DNA from: Ignavibacteria bacterium
GTDB taxonomy: Bacteria > Bacteroidota > Ignavibacteria > Ignavibacteriales > Melioribacteraceae
NCBI GenBank assembly: GCA_003233295.1
Contig: QILJ01000023.1
Location: 1 to 8,876 of the forward strand
Direction of reading: 5' to 3'
Length of the DNA: 8,876 bases
Position 1 is the first letter of the stretch, and every line of letters begins with the position of its first letter. The notes below the pieces were generated by a model, which searched no databases, was not told where the DNA came from, and worked only from the letters and a program-made list of their open reading frames with translations. Both the position numbers and the translations under genes were made by a program. Shown here in pieces: positions 1 to 7,311 of this stretch.

Positions 1-137
1 TTTCAGAAGTAAACTAAGCCAAGTCGCTATATCTAACTGACTGAGTCGGTTCTACTTATCAAACAACGACTTTACGACCCACCACTATATAAAACATGCA
101 TCGTTATTTTTAACTTTTAGCTACAACCTTGTTATGC
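1..137 (-). other. Possible repetitive / attC-like non-coding element at the end of the DUF1016 remnant
   Basis: Reading the minus strand, the sequence from GCATAACAAGG (137-127) to the window edge does not look coding and meets the truncated DUF1016 frame just after its LSWTH codons. Its middle holds an imperfect palindrome: AACTGACT (35-42), G43, AGTCGGTT (44-51), 7 of 8 positions paired. The layout of a TAACAAGG-type opening, a GGTGGGTCG block (minus strand, about 82-74) and a CCGACT central hairpin resembles, from memory, non-coding elements common after accessory genes in Bacteroidota. A second terminal core site is not visible; it may lie beyond position 1. This is a pattern impression, not a demonstrated family. 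Confidence 0.3.
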
Positions 138-463
138 GTCCATGATAATTCTGCCCTTAACCGCGAATTAATAACCAAATTGCTTTCATTTTCCGAATCC
201 AAAAGGTGACGCACTGCGTCACCTTTTCGGAATGCTTTATAAAATTTTCTCATATTTTTTAGGTTTGTTACGTCAAAACCTTTCCCAAATTCAGCTCGTT
301 CTTTTCCATGTTGTTCTTCTTCAACAATTATCTCGCCTATTTTCCAATATGTGGTAACCATTTCAAAATTAACGTTTTGAATTACACGCTTATGCGAATT
401 TTCTAAAATTGTTCGAATCGAATCGTAAATGCTGGTTACATTTATATTTGTTTTCTTACTCAT
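110..463 (-). pseudogene. DUF1016/YhcG-type nuclease, N-terminal remnant with internal deletion
   Basis: This 117-codon frame matches the N-terminal DUF1016 domain found before a PDDEXK nuclease domain in YhcG-like proteins. Recognisable parts are IRTILENSHKRVIQNVNFEM (16-35), TYWKIGEIIVEEEQHGKERAEFG (38-60), FDVTNLKNMRKFYKAF (63-78) and ELSWTH (105-110). Two things are missing. Between AEFGK and GFDVTNL about 18 residues of the usual LSxxLTxEFGK segment are absent, as if an in-frame deletion joined two FGK-like points. After LSWTH the usual Y(R/K)LLLRVEN and the whole nuclease domain are replaced by NKVVAKS and a stop. The reading frame is otherwise clean. The ATG at 463 is 26 bp downstream of the polyprenyl synthase stop. 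It is most likely a decaying accessory gene with no nuclease activity; a short functional DNA-binding or protein-binding derivative cannot be excluded. I am sure of the family, less sure that it is dead. Confidence 0.75.
191..232. repeat. Perfect 13-bp-arm palindrome inside the DUF1016 remnant
   Basis: On the plus strand AAAAGGTGACGCA (201-213) is followed by one base (C214) and its exact reverse complement TGCGTCACCTTTT (215-227). A further 5-bp pair, TTCCG (191-195) and CGGAA (228-232), extends the symmetry if AATCC (196-200) is bulged out. It encodes the stretch FRKGDAVRHLLDSE of the remnant. The A4/T4 flanks around a GC-rich stem resemble a weak bidirectional terminator, and it lies about 260 bp downstream of the polyprenyl synthase stop. 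It could instead be a small mobile palindrome or a protein-binding site. No second copy is visible in the window. Confidence 0.7.
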
Positions 464-480
464 TTTACTTTTTGTAAAAT
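462..480. repeat. AT-rich 7-bp inverted repeat over the DUF1016 start codon
   Basis: ATTTTAC (462-468), a five-T spacer (469-473) and GTAAAAT (474-480) form a perfect inverted repeat in the 26-bp gap between the polyprenyl synthase stop and the DUF1016 ATG. In the minus-strand RNA the stem would include the first two bases of the AUG. The stem is nearly all A-U, so it is weak. It is too poor in GC to call a terminator, and it may be chance in AT-rich DNA. Confidence 0.4.
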
Positions 481-489
481 ATTTGAAAA

Positions 490-1467
490 TTATTTTTCAC
501 GGTCAATTACAAAATCAACAAGAGCAATAAGAGAGTTTTTATATTCGGAATCTTCAAAAATATTCAGGCAGTTTTTTGCTTTTTCTGAATATTCGTGAGC
601 GGCTTTAAGTGAATATTCAATTCCACCGTTAGATTTAACAAGTTCGATTATTTCACCGATCTTTTTGTTTTTTTTACCTTTTTTTATTTTCTTCTTTATT
701 TCGGTAACGCTTGATTTTCCTTCTTTTGATAAGGTATGAATCAGAGGAAGAGTAAGTTTCTTTTCTTTTATATCACCGCCAAGCGGTTTACCTATTTTTT
801 TTGTGCCGGTGAAATCCAAAATGTCATCTTTTATTTGAAACGCAATTCCAAGATTTTCCCCGTAATCTCTGAGGGCTTCGATCTTCTCGATAGAAGTTGT
901 AGCGCTACGAGCGCCTATTTCGCAGCAGGTTGAAAGTAATGATGCGGTTTTATCGGAGATAATCTTAAAATAAGTTTCTTCGTCAATATCCAGTTTTCTT
1001 GCTTTATAGATCTGGAGTAATTCCCCTTCCGACATTCTTTTGACGGTATCGGTAATTGTTTTCAAAAAGTCAAAATCTTCGCCGTCAACAGATGTCATTA
1101 AACCCTTTGATAATAAATAATCGCCCAACAATACGGAGATCTTATTGCCCCAAATATTATTAAGTGATGGAAGCCCTCTTCGTTTAGCAGCTTCATCAAC
1201 TACATCGTCGTGCACTAAAGTCGCTGTATGAAGAAGTTCAACCAGCGTTGCTCCTCTGTATGATCTGTCATTTACCTCGCCACTAACCTTTGCCGAAAGA
1301 AGAACAAGTAGCGGTCTTATTTTTTTTCCTTTTTGTCTTAAAATAAATTTAATAACAAAATCCACTAAACGCACATCTGATTTTAGTGAGTCTTTGAAAA
1401 CTTGATCAAAATCCTTTAATTCGTTCTGTATCGGTTTTTGTATTTTTGATAAATTGTGATTAATCAA
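490..1467 (-). CDS. Long-chain all-trans polyprenyl diphosphate synthase
   Basis: This soluble prenyltransferase adds isopentenyl diphosphate units to an allylic primer, most likely making the side chain of menaquinone (an IspB/HepT-like role). I place the start at TTG 1467, giving 325 residues, usual for the family. That TTG overlaps the tatC stop as TTGATTAA, has AAAAGAAGAAA just upstream, and leads into the normal opening NLSKIQKPI. A longer reading from TTG 1503 would add only a Lys-rich tail that is tatC in another frame. Motifs numbered from 1467 are GKKIRP (47-52), first Asp-rich DDVVD (87-91) followed by RRG, KTASL (173-177), and second Asp-rich DDILD (214-218). The fifth residue before the first Asp-rich motif is Ala82 rather than an aromatic, which in this family permits long products. 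Exact chain length cannot be read. A Lys-rich loop (about 258-270, KKKIKKGKKNKK) is notable but typical of AT-rich genomes. Confidence 0.93.
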   Translation of the reverse strand: MINHNLSKIQKPIQNELKDFDQVFKDSLKSDVRLVDFVIKFILRQKGKKIRPLLVLLSAKVSGEVNDRSYRGATLVELLHTATLVHDDVVDEAAKRRGLPSLNNIWGNKISVLLGDYLLSKGLMTSVDGEDFDFLKTITDTVKRMSEGELLQIYKARKLDIDEETYFKIISDKTASLLSTCCEIGARSATTSIEKIEALRDYGENLGIAFQIKDDILDFTGTKKIGKPLGGDIKEKKLTLPLIHTLSKEGKSSVTEIKKKIKKGKKNKKIGEIIELVKSNGGIEYSLKAAHEYSEKAKNCLNIFEDSEYKNSLIALVDFVIDREK

Positions 1468-2239
1468 TTTCTTCTTTTTTCTTTTGAAATACTTTTGATA
1501 CAATTATACTGATTTCGTATAACATAACTAACGGAATAGCAAGTAAAACTTGAGCAACGGGATCGGTACCGGGCGTTAATATTGCCGCAAAAATAAGAAT
1601 GGTGATAATAGAATGTTTTCTGTATTTACGCATTATTTGGGGGGTAAGAATACCAAGTTTGGATAGAAGAAAAGAAAGCATCGGTAATTCGAAAACTACA
1701 GCGGCGCCAAGCATAACGGAAATAATGATAGAAAAGTACTCCGCTATCGCAAAATTATTTTCTATTTCAGTTGTTCCGAATTTACCTGCAAACTTCAATG
1801 TGAGTGGAAGCATAATATAATATGCGAATGCAACACCGCTTAAAAAACAAATGGTTGAAAAAACTACGATTGCAGTAATGTATTTCCTTTCACTTTTTTT
1901 AAGAGCCGGTGAAATAAATTTCCAGATTTGATAGAATATGTTCGGAATGCTGAGAACTATTCCGCCAATAATAGCAATCTGTACGTAAAGGAATAATTGT
2001 CCAAACGGTCGTAAGTTTTGAAGGTGAATCTGTGCAGTTTTAGCAGGTACTAACAATACACTTTCAACAAGGAAATCAATAAATATCCATGTAATTATTG
2101 TGCCGATCAAAACACCGGCTAAAGAATAAACTATGCGCCATCTAAGTTCCTCAAGGTGTTCAAGAAAAGTCATTTCTACGGTTTGTTCTTTTAACTCTTC
2201 TTCACCGTCTTCTATTAATTTATCTTCTTCAGTGCTCAA
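1460..2239 (-). CDS. tatC: Sec-independent (Tat) translocase subunit TatC
   Basis: This is the six-helix inner-membrane receptor of the twin-arginine pathway, which binds RR signal peptides and exports folded proteins. Evidence includes the cytoplasmic entry FLEHLEELRWR (25-35), hydrophobic helices near 36-56, 84-101, 121-145, 168-192, 208-222 and 228-248, and the loop YQIWKFISPALKKSER with Glu117, equivalent to E. coli Glu103. FELP (183-186) and the final LTPGTDPVAQ (221-230) are also typical. The start is uncertain. TTG at 2239 gives 259 residues with a strongly acidic 22-residue leader; it has AGAAGAAA upstream and an in-frame stop directly before it. ATG at 2173 would give a 237-residue protein beginning MTFLEHLEELR, closer to many homologues. 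I keep the longer form because the open, acidic, hydrophilic segment fills the gap to glyA and the ATG has no ribosome site. No tatA or tatB is nearby. The 3' end overlaps the next gene by 8 bp. Confidence 0.95.
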   Translation of the reverse strand: MSTEEDKLIEDGEEELKEQTVEMTFLEHLEELRWRIVYSLAGVLIGTIITWIFIDFLVESVLLVPAKTAQIHLQNLRPFGQLFLYVQIAIIGGIVLSIPNIFYQIWKFISPALKKSERKYITAIVVFSTICFLSGVAFAYYIMLPLTLKFAGKFGTTEIENNFAIAEYFSIIISVMLGAAVVFELPMLSFLLSKLGILTPQIMRKYRKHSIITILIFAAILTPGTDPVAQVLLAIPLVMLYEISIIVSKVFQKKKEEID

Positions 2240-2248
2240 TTATTTCTT

Positions 2249-3544
2249 CTAGTTTAATTCTGGATATAATGGAAACTTATCACACAAATCCTTCACATCA
2301 ACTTTTATTGATGCCAGGACTGTATCATCCTCGTAGTTCTTGATCGCCTTATCAATAAAATCGGCGATGGCTATCATTTGTTCGTCTTTCATTCCTCGCG
2401 TTGTTACTGCTGGAGTTCCAATTCTAATTCCACTTGTAACAAACGGACTTTTTGTATCAAACGGTATCATGTTTTTATTAACAGTAATGCCGGCTTTACC
2501 TAAAGCAACTTCAGTCTTTTTACCGCTGATATTTCTGTTTGTCAGGTCAATAAGCATAAGATGATTATCCGTACCGCCTGAGATCACATCATAACCTCGA
2601 GACATTAACTCATCGGCAAGTTTTTTTGCATTGCTCATAACTTGTTTCGCATAAACTTCAAAGGAATCATCAAGTACTTCGCCGAATGCAACAGCCTTTG
2701 CCATAATGATATGCATTAGAGGACCGCCTTGGATGCCGGGCATTATCATACTATCAAAAAGTTCAGACATTAATTTGAGCCTGTCCCCCTTGAATGTTTT
2801 GATTCCCAAAGGATTCTCTCTGTCTTTACCTATCATAATTACACCACCGCGCGGACCTCGTAATGTCTTATGCGTAGTAGTAGTTACAACATCGCAGTAT
2901 GGCAATGGATTATTGAGTAAACCTTTAGCAATCAATCCAGCCGGATGAGACATATCGCAGAGCAAGAATGCACCGACCTTATCCGCTATCTCACGAAATT
3001 TACTATAATCCCATTCTCTTGAATAAGCGCTTGCCCCGGCAATGATCATTTTTGGTTTTTCTTTTACAGCAAGGTCTTCAATAATGTTATAATCAAGTGT
3101 TTTCGTTTCTTTATTTAACGGATAACCAACTGCATGATATATCTTACCTGAGAAATTAACAGGTGATCCGTGGGTCAAGTGTCCGCCATGATCAAGACTG
3201 AGTCCGAGTATTGTGTCACCGGGCTGCAGAAGAGCCATATACACACCCATATTAGCTTGGGAACCGCTATGCGGCTGAACATTTACATATTCAGCGCCGA
3301 AGATCTTTTTCAATCTTTCTCTGGCAATATCTTCTGCCATATCAACATATTCGCAGCCGCCGTAATATCTTTTACCGGGATATCCTTCGGCATATTTGTT
3401 AGTAAGAACTGAACCGGCAGCTTCCAGAACCGCTTTGCTGACAAAATTTTCCGATGCAATTAACTCTAAATTATCCTGCTGACGACTTATCTCAAGATTC
3501 AGAACTTCAAAAATCTCTTTATCGTCTTTAATAGATTTTAACAT
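2249..3544 (-). CDS. glyA: Serine hydroxymethyltransferase
   Basis: A full-length 431-residue PLP enzyme that interconverts serine plus tetrahydrofolate with glycine plus 5,10-methylene-tetrahydrofolate in the cytoplasm, the main supply of one-carbon units. Visible signatures are LELIASENF (26-34), [18 protein letters not shown] (51-68), QPHSGSQAN (90-98), DHGGHLTHG (118-126) and CDMSHPAGL (196-204), with Asp197 for the PLP ring nitrogen. The PLP-lysine motif is [14 protein letters not shown], with Lys226. [11 protein letters not shown] (268-278) and SGIRIGTPA (371-379), with Arg374 for the substrate carboxylate, complete the set. The short insertion before the PGIQGGP motif (about 248-267) and the SHPAG variant agree with Bacteroidota-type enzymes rather than the E. 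coli form. The start is ATG at 3544. The stop is followed within 9 bp by the proposed tatC start. No internal damage is seen. Confidence 0.98.
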   Translation of the reverse strand: MLKSIKDDKEIFEVLNLEISRQQDNLELIASENFVSKAVLEAAGSVLTNKYAEGYPGKRYYGGCEYVDMAEDIARERLKKIFGAEYVNVQPHSGSQANMGVYMALLQPGDTILGLSLDHGGHLTHGSPVNFSGKIYHAVGYPLNKETKTLDYNIIEDLAVKEKPKMIIAGASAYSREWDYSKFREIADKVGAFLLCDMSHPAGLIAKGLLNNPLPYCDVVTTTTHKTLRGPRGGVIMIGKDRENPLGIKTFKGDRLKLMSELFDSMIMPGIQGGPLMHIIMAKAVAFGEVLDDSFEVYAKQVMSNAKKLADELMSRGYDVISGGTDNHLMLIDLTNRNISGKKTEVALGKAGITVNKNMIPFDTKSPFVTSGIRIGTPAVTTRGMKDEQMIAIADFIDKAIKNYEDDTVLASIKVDVKDLCDKFPLYPELN

Positions 3545-3569
3545 GAAACCTTAATCTCTCATTCTTAAA

Positions 3570-4862
3570 TTATTTTACACGGATTGATTTATTGATCCAA
3601 TCGTAACAACCGCCTTCTATCTTTACCTCATCGCCTGATTTATAACTTCTAAAGAAATAATCTTCCTGCTGAGGAATGGAGTTTTCTAAAGCTTTAACTC
3701 TTTCAACTGCCGCAGAAGACATAGCGCCGCCGACTTTAGCAGCTTTGATATAAGTATCGGAAGCTAATTTATAAACACATTTATCCATCCAGTCAAAACT
3801 ACCGCAGTTTCTTGCAGCCTGTTCATAAAGTTGAGCCTCAACAAAAATAGGTAAATCCCAAGGCTCTTGACTTGCTTTTTGAGCTTTCTGCAAATATGAA
3901 CGCGCAACTGATAATTGATCTAATTTTTGATAAATAATTGCAATATTGAAATAATTATCCCTGTTATTAGGATCTAATTTTATTAAAGTTTTATAGGCTC
4001 GAATTGCATCATCCGTTCTATCTACTTTCTGATACAGGCTTGCTAATTTTTTCCAATATGTTACTACATCGGGAGCTTTTTTAACTAGAAATTCCATTGG
4101 TTCAATCGCACGGTCATAATATCCTGCTCTTCCGCAAGTTTCGGCATATTTCCATGCCTTTTCCATATTTTCTTTATCTAAATCCCAAGCTTTTTTCCTA
4201 ATATCAACAAGCTCGTCAATGTTTTCAGCCAAACCGTCAATTCGTGAGATCCAAACATCATTTTCCGGGTCCTCTTCAGATAGCGCGGAATAAAGATCAA
4301 GAGCTTTCATTTTATAACCGTTCTCTTCCGTTGCATTCTTTATATAAAGAAGCCCCAATCTATCTTTATAAAACGGATCTGCATCCGGATTTTTTTCTAA
4401 TGCTTTAACATACGCATCAATTTTTTCTTCCGGTGTAGCATCTGTCCATTGTTCAATTACATATGCTTTCCTCAGCATAAAATAACCAGGGTTCTTAGCA
4501 CCAGCTTCAACAGCTTTATCATATAACTTTAATACTTTCTGAGCTAATTCCTTTTTTTGCTCATCAGTAGTAGCAACACTATCATGAAAATAGAATAGTA
4601 TATCTTCCATCTTTTTGAACGGTTTATACTGCAAGAACTTACTAGGATCAGTATCAATTACAATCCAACCGTGAGGTTCAGCGCTTTCAAATTCTTTATT
4701 TTTATAATATTCATAGAAAAGACTGAATTCAGCAAGAAGATTAACACTATCCCCTTGTTCTGAATAGAATTCTGTTGTTGATTCTGCTTTTGTAGTTGTA
4801 AAAGCAAAAATTAAAAATATGCTAAGCAATGTTGTTGTTAAAGTTTTCAATTTTAACTCCAT
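3570..4862 (-). CDS. Exported TPR-repeat protein
   Basis: This 430-residue protein has an N-terminal signal peptide (hydrophobic 7-22, cleavage probably near KA|ES at 26) and should be periplasmic or envelope-associated. The clearest tetratricopeptide repeats are three in tandem: about 235-268 (AWKYAETCGRAGYYDRAIEP), 269-302 (YWKKLASLYQKVDRTDDAIR) and 303-336 (NYFNIAIIYQKLDQLSVARS). More divergent helical repeats probably fill 100-230. TPRs mediate protein-protein contacts, so it may scaffold an envelope complex. The C-terminal third holds two similar aromatic/Cys patches, GSFDWMDKCVYK (354-365) and GGCYDWINKSIRVK (417-430), of unknown meaning. The start is ATG at 4862, 8 bp after the barrel gene; the upstream AGAGAAGATAGATAA is AG-rich. 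The gap to glyA, 25 bp, is the widest within the eight-gene run, but it contains no hairpin. I do not recognise a named orthologue. Confidence 0.85.
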   Translation of the reverse strand: MELKLKTLTTTLLSIFLIFAFTTTKAESTTEFYSEQGDSVNLLAEFSLFYEYYKNKEFESAEPHGWIVIDTDPSKFLQYKPFKKMEDILFYFHDSVATTDEQKKELAQKVLKLYDKAVEAGAKNPGYFMLRKAYVIEQWTDATPEEKIDAYVKALEKNPDADPFYKDRLGLLYIKNATEENGYKMKALDLYSALSEEDPENDVWISRIDGLAENIDELVDIRKKAWDLDKENMEKAWKYAETCGRAGYYDRAIEPMEFLVKKAPDVVTYWKKLASLYQKVDRTDDAIRAYKTLIKLDPNNRDNYFNIAIIYQKLDQLSVARSYLQKAQKASQEPWDLPIFVEAQLYEQAARNCGSFDWMDKCVYKLASDTYIKAAKVGGAMSSAAVERVKALENSIPQQEDYFFRSYKSGDEVKIEGGCYDWINKSIRVK

Positions 4863-4870
4863 TTTAGTTA

Positions 4871-6121
4871 TTATCTATCTTCTCTTTGAAACCACAGCTC
4901 GCCTAAACTTAAGGTTATGGCAACTTTTATAAACTGTTCTTTAACTAAATTATTCTCTTTTTTACCTCTAATTCCAAATGCAATACCTAAATCTATTAAA
5001 TTTACTGAACTAAATGGGAAGGTAACACCGGCATGAACTGAATATGCATCAATATTTATCCCATCAAAGCTATATTGAGTTTCTTCAAAGCTTAAACCAC
5101 ATCTAAGGCTCATCTGTTCCCAAGAAGAAGCATGAATACTTCTTACAATCGGTTTATATTGGAATCCTAAGCTGTATTTAATCAATTCCTTGAAATTTTT
5201 TTCATATGTATTATTAAAAGTATATTCGTTCCAAGGCTGGTAAACATAATCAAAAAGTACTAAATATTCTTCATTCCATCCAAAAACAGCTCCGAATGTG
5301 TATTTTGTAGGTATTTTTGTAATTACTTCCCCTTCCCTTGGGGTTAACTCCCCAATTGATGTTCCGGTTACGAGAGTAGTATCGGTAGTAAGATCGGAGA
5401 CAAAATTCATCATACCGGAAAGTCTGAATTCTAAAGATGTTTCTTTATTAAAATATTCGAACACATTACCGCTTATCAAAGATACTGTAGTTCCAAGACC
5501 AGAATATTTATACCTCGTATCATAATAAATGCTCGAAAAAGATGAAGTATTACTAAAATCCCTTTTAGTTGAATAATCATTTGTACCTGAGTAGTATTCG
5601 AACATTGCACCTAGCGAAAATTTGAACGGCAGCCCGGTTGATGCTCCAATAAAAATTTTTGACATAGAACCGGAACCTGTATATTTGTCATCATAATTCC
5701 CAAGTAGAGAATCACTGCCACTTTCAGCAATTTCATACTTTAACGCAGAAATAGGTATCAATCCTATAGCCATAGAAATTCCTAAACTTCTATCAATCGG
5801 AAATCCAAGTGTAAAACCGGAAAATATAAAATTATTAGCATATACACTTCCGTTTTGATCGGAATAAGTTGCTCCGAGAAATTTACCGCTTATCCCAAAT
5901 CTTGTAAGTTTTAGATTTGACCAACTGGCTGGATTATATCCATCTACATAGTCTTTATCAATTACCGCACTACCCAAATCGCCAAATCCCATTCTTCGCG
6001 CAGTATGGGAATGTATCTGATCCCCAATTCCATATCTCGAATAAATTGGACCAACTTGAGCAAATAAAAATTGATTTATCACTAAAAATAGAAATAATAT
6101 TTTAATTAGATTTTTATTCAT
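4871..6121 (-). CDS. Outer-membrane beta-barrel protein of the SRYGIGD type
   Basis: This 416-residue protein looks like a Bacteroidota-type outer-membrane barrel distantly resembling FadL/PorV proteins. It has a Sec signal peptide (1-21, cleavage probably FA|QVG). The mature N-terminus, PIYSRYGIGD (25-34), and the following ARRMGFGDLGSAV and YNPASWSNL segments are characteristic of this family. The rest alternates short amphipathic strands with Gly/Ser/Asp loops, as in SLGFQYKPIV and VHAGVTFPF. It closes with FIKVAITLSLGELWFQ, resembling a terminal strand followed by a WF-charged tail. I see no Cys and no enzyme motif. It follows the DUF4270 gene by 5 bp and precedes the TPR gene by 8 bp, so the three are probably co-expressed. 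A channel, assembly or secretion-accessory role is plausible, but the substrate cannot be read from the sequence. The start is ATG at 6121; the upstream GAAAAGATAAG is only a weak ribosome site. Confidence 0.8.
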   Translation of the reverse strand: MNKNLIKILFLFLVINQFLFAQVGPIYSRYGIGDQIHSHTARRMGFGDLGSAVIDKDYVDGYNPASWSNLKLTRFGISGKFLGATYSDQNGSVYANNFIFSGFTLGFPIDRSLGISMAIGLIPISALKYEIAESGSDSLLGNYDDKYTGSGSMSKIFIGASTGLPFKFSLGAMFEYYSGTNDYSTKRDFSNTSSFSSIYYDTRYKYSGLGTTVSLISGNVFEYFNKETSLEFRLSGMMNFVSDLTTDTTLVTGTSIGELTPREGEVITKIPTKYTFGAVFGWNEEYLVLFDYVYQPWNEYTFNNTYEKNFKELIKYSLGFQYKPIVRSIHASSWEQMSLRCGLSFEETQYSFDGINIDAYSVHAGVTFPFSSVNLIDLGIAFGIRGKKENNLVKEQFIKVAITLSLGELWFQREDR

Positions 6122-6126
6122 TTAAC

Positions 6127-7311
6127 TTATCTTTTCGCGGTATAAATAATTTCTAAATATGGTCTTAAATTCTCATCGCCTGTTGACGACCCCTTTAGTG
6201 CAACTTTATTAACAGTGCTAAGTTCGTTTGCTAAAAATATTTGGAGCCCATTATTCTCCTGATCGGAAACCCACCGCTGTACATATCCCGTGATGTCACC
6301 TGAGTAAAAGGTGCTATCCTTTCTAAGCAATGTAGGCGCTAGTGTTTTATCTATTTTATTCAATTCATAATCCGATAACGCAAGAACTCCCAATGAATCT
6401 GATGGTTTTGTACCAATAAGGGATTCTGATTCATCATAATAGAATCTAACTGTAGCTTTATTAATTATTGTATTATCAGGAATCATTGAAATGTCGATCT
6501 TAAAACTTGAACGTATAGTAATTCCGCCTTGAACAAATATATTTTCACTATTCCCGATCGGCAATTCTCCATCCACTACATGAACATCGGAAGTAACCGG
6601 AACAACTATTGTGTCAATGAAACTGTTAGGAACTTCAACAATAATTTCCAATCTTGCTAATTTATTTTCATTTGAGTATGATATTGCCGGAAAACCGATA
6701 ATCTTATCACTGCCTGGTGTATAATTAAAATAGAGCCCTTTATTTGAAACTTGATCCGCAGATGCAGAAAGTTCTAACCATTCTTTTGCAAGTTCCTGAT
6801 CAAAGTCAAAAGTAATTAGCGTATCCTCATAAACTCGGTTTGAACTTCTATCCACATCGTCATAATCTAAACTTGCCAAGGAATCTTTTGTGAAAGTTAA
6901 AGAATTCCACGAAGAATTTATTTTATGAACCGTAAAATCAAAAGGATTGGATTTATCAGCGTATGTATAGATCGGATCCATTTCAATGGTGGAACTTAGG
7001 ATCTGCAGAGTTTTATTATTAACTGCTTCCTTTAATGAATCTGGCAAAAAGATCAGGAACTTCATTAGCATAGTAGATTCAACATTATCATGTTTCCCTA
7101 ACATAAGAATTTTGGAAGATGTTAAATTCAAACTATCGGTATAAAATTTTGATTGCTGCTGAAGTCCAGTTTCCAAACTATTAACTTGAGCAACATCTAG
7201 AAGATCACTGTTAGGAAGCAGACCAATACCTACAAGGTTCGGTTCATCGCTGCAGCTTATGGAAATAAAAACCAGCAACAGCGGTAAAATTACTTTGAAC
7301 AACTTAACCAT
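6127..7311 (-). CDS. DUF4270 family lipoprotein
   Basis: This 394-residue exported protein of unknown function matches the DUF4270 family of Bacteroidota and relatives. The N-terminus is a lipoprotein signal: a hydrophobic stretch (residues 4-18) ending ISISC, with Cys20 as the probable lipidated residue. The lipobox is relaxed, with Ser at -3. The family-typical segment SDEPNLVGIGLLPNSDLL follows directly. The end, RPYLEIIYTAKR, matches the (R)PYLxIIY close common in this family. In between are beta-strand-like, Ser/Thr/Asp-rich segments without catalytic motifs. The ATG at 7311 lies inside gmhB in the overlap ATGGTTAA. It has one of the few good ribosome sites in the window, AGAGGAAA, about 8 bases upstream and within gmhB, so coupled translation is likely. 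From memory, DUF4270 genes commonly sit beside glgA in Bacteroidota, which the order here fits. The barrel-protein gene starts 5 bp downstream. Its role is unknown. Confidence 0.85.
   Translation of the reverse strand: MVKLFKVILPLLLVFISISCSDEPNLVGIGLLPNSDLLDVAQVNSLETGLQQQSKFYTDSLNLTSSKILMLGKHDNVESTMLMKFLIFLPDSLKEAVNNKTLQILSSTIEMDPIYTYADKSNPFDFTVHKINSSWNSLTFTKDSLASLDYDDVDRSSNRVYEDTLITFDFDQELAKEWLELSASADQVSNKGLYFNYTPGSDKIIGFPAISYSNENKLARLEIIVEVPNSFIDTIVVPVTSDVHVVDGELPIGNSENIFVQGGITIRSSFKIDISMIPDNTIINKATVRFYYDESESLIGTKPSDSLGVLALSDYELNKIDKTLAPTLLRKDSTFYSGDITGYVQRWVSDQENNGLQIFLANELSTVNKVALKGSSTGDENLRPYLEIIYTAKR

Noticed and set aside
1..137. A bona fide mobile-integron attC site
   Set aside because: The core sites do not match the canonical RYYYAAC and GTTRRRY patterns well and only one end is visible; kept only as a low-confidence element.
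736..933. Plus-strand open frames opposite the minus-strand genes (for example 736-933, 1599-1820, 2340-2564, 2706-2948, 3170-3412, 5298-5525, 5917-6105, 8489-8683)
   Set aside because: Each lies antisense to a gene with clear family motifs or a coherent exported-protein structure, and none shows recognisable domains or its own ribosome site.
110..1467. A defence system formed by the DUF1016 gene with neighbouring genes
   Set aside because: The neighbours are housekeeping genes and the DUF1016 frame lacks its nuclease domain.
2947..2970. GlyA CDMSHPAG variant and the insertion before PGIQGGP as possible functional changes
   Set aside because: Both match the form of the enzyme I associate with Bacteroidota; the catalytic Lys226, Asp197 and Arg374 are present.
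3545..3569. Terminator or promoter between the TPR gene and glyA
   Set aside because: Twenty-five AT-rich bases with no hairpin and no convincing promoter elements.
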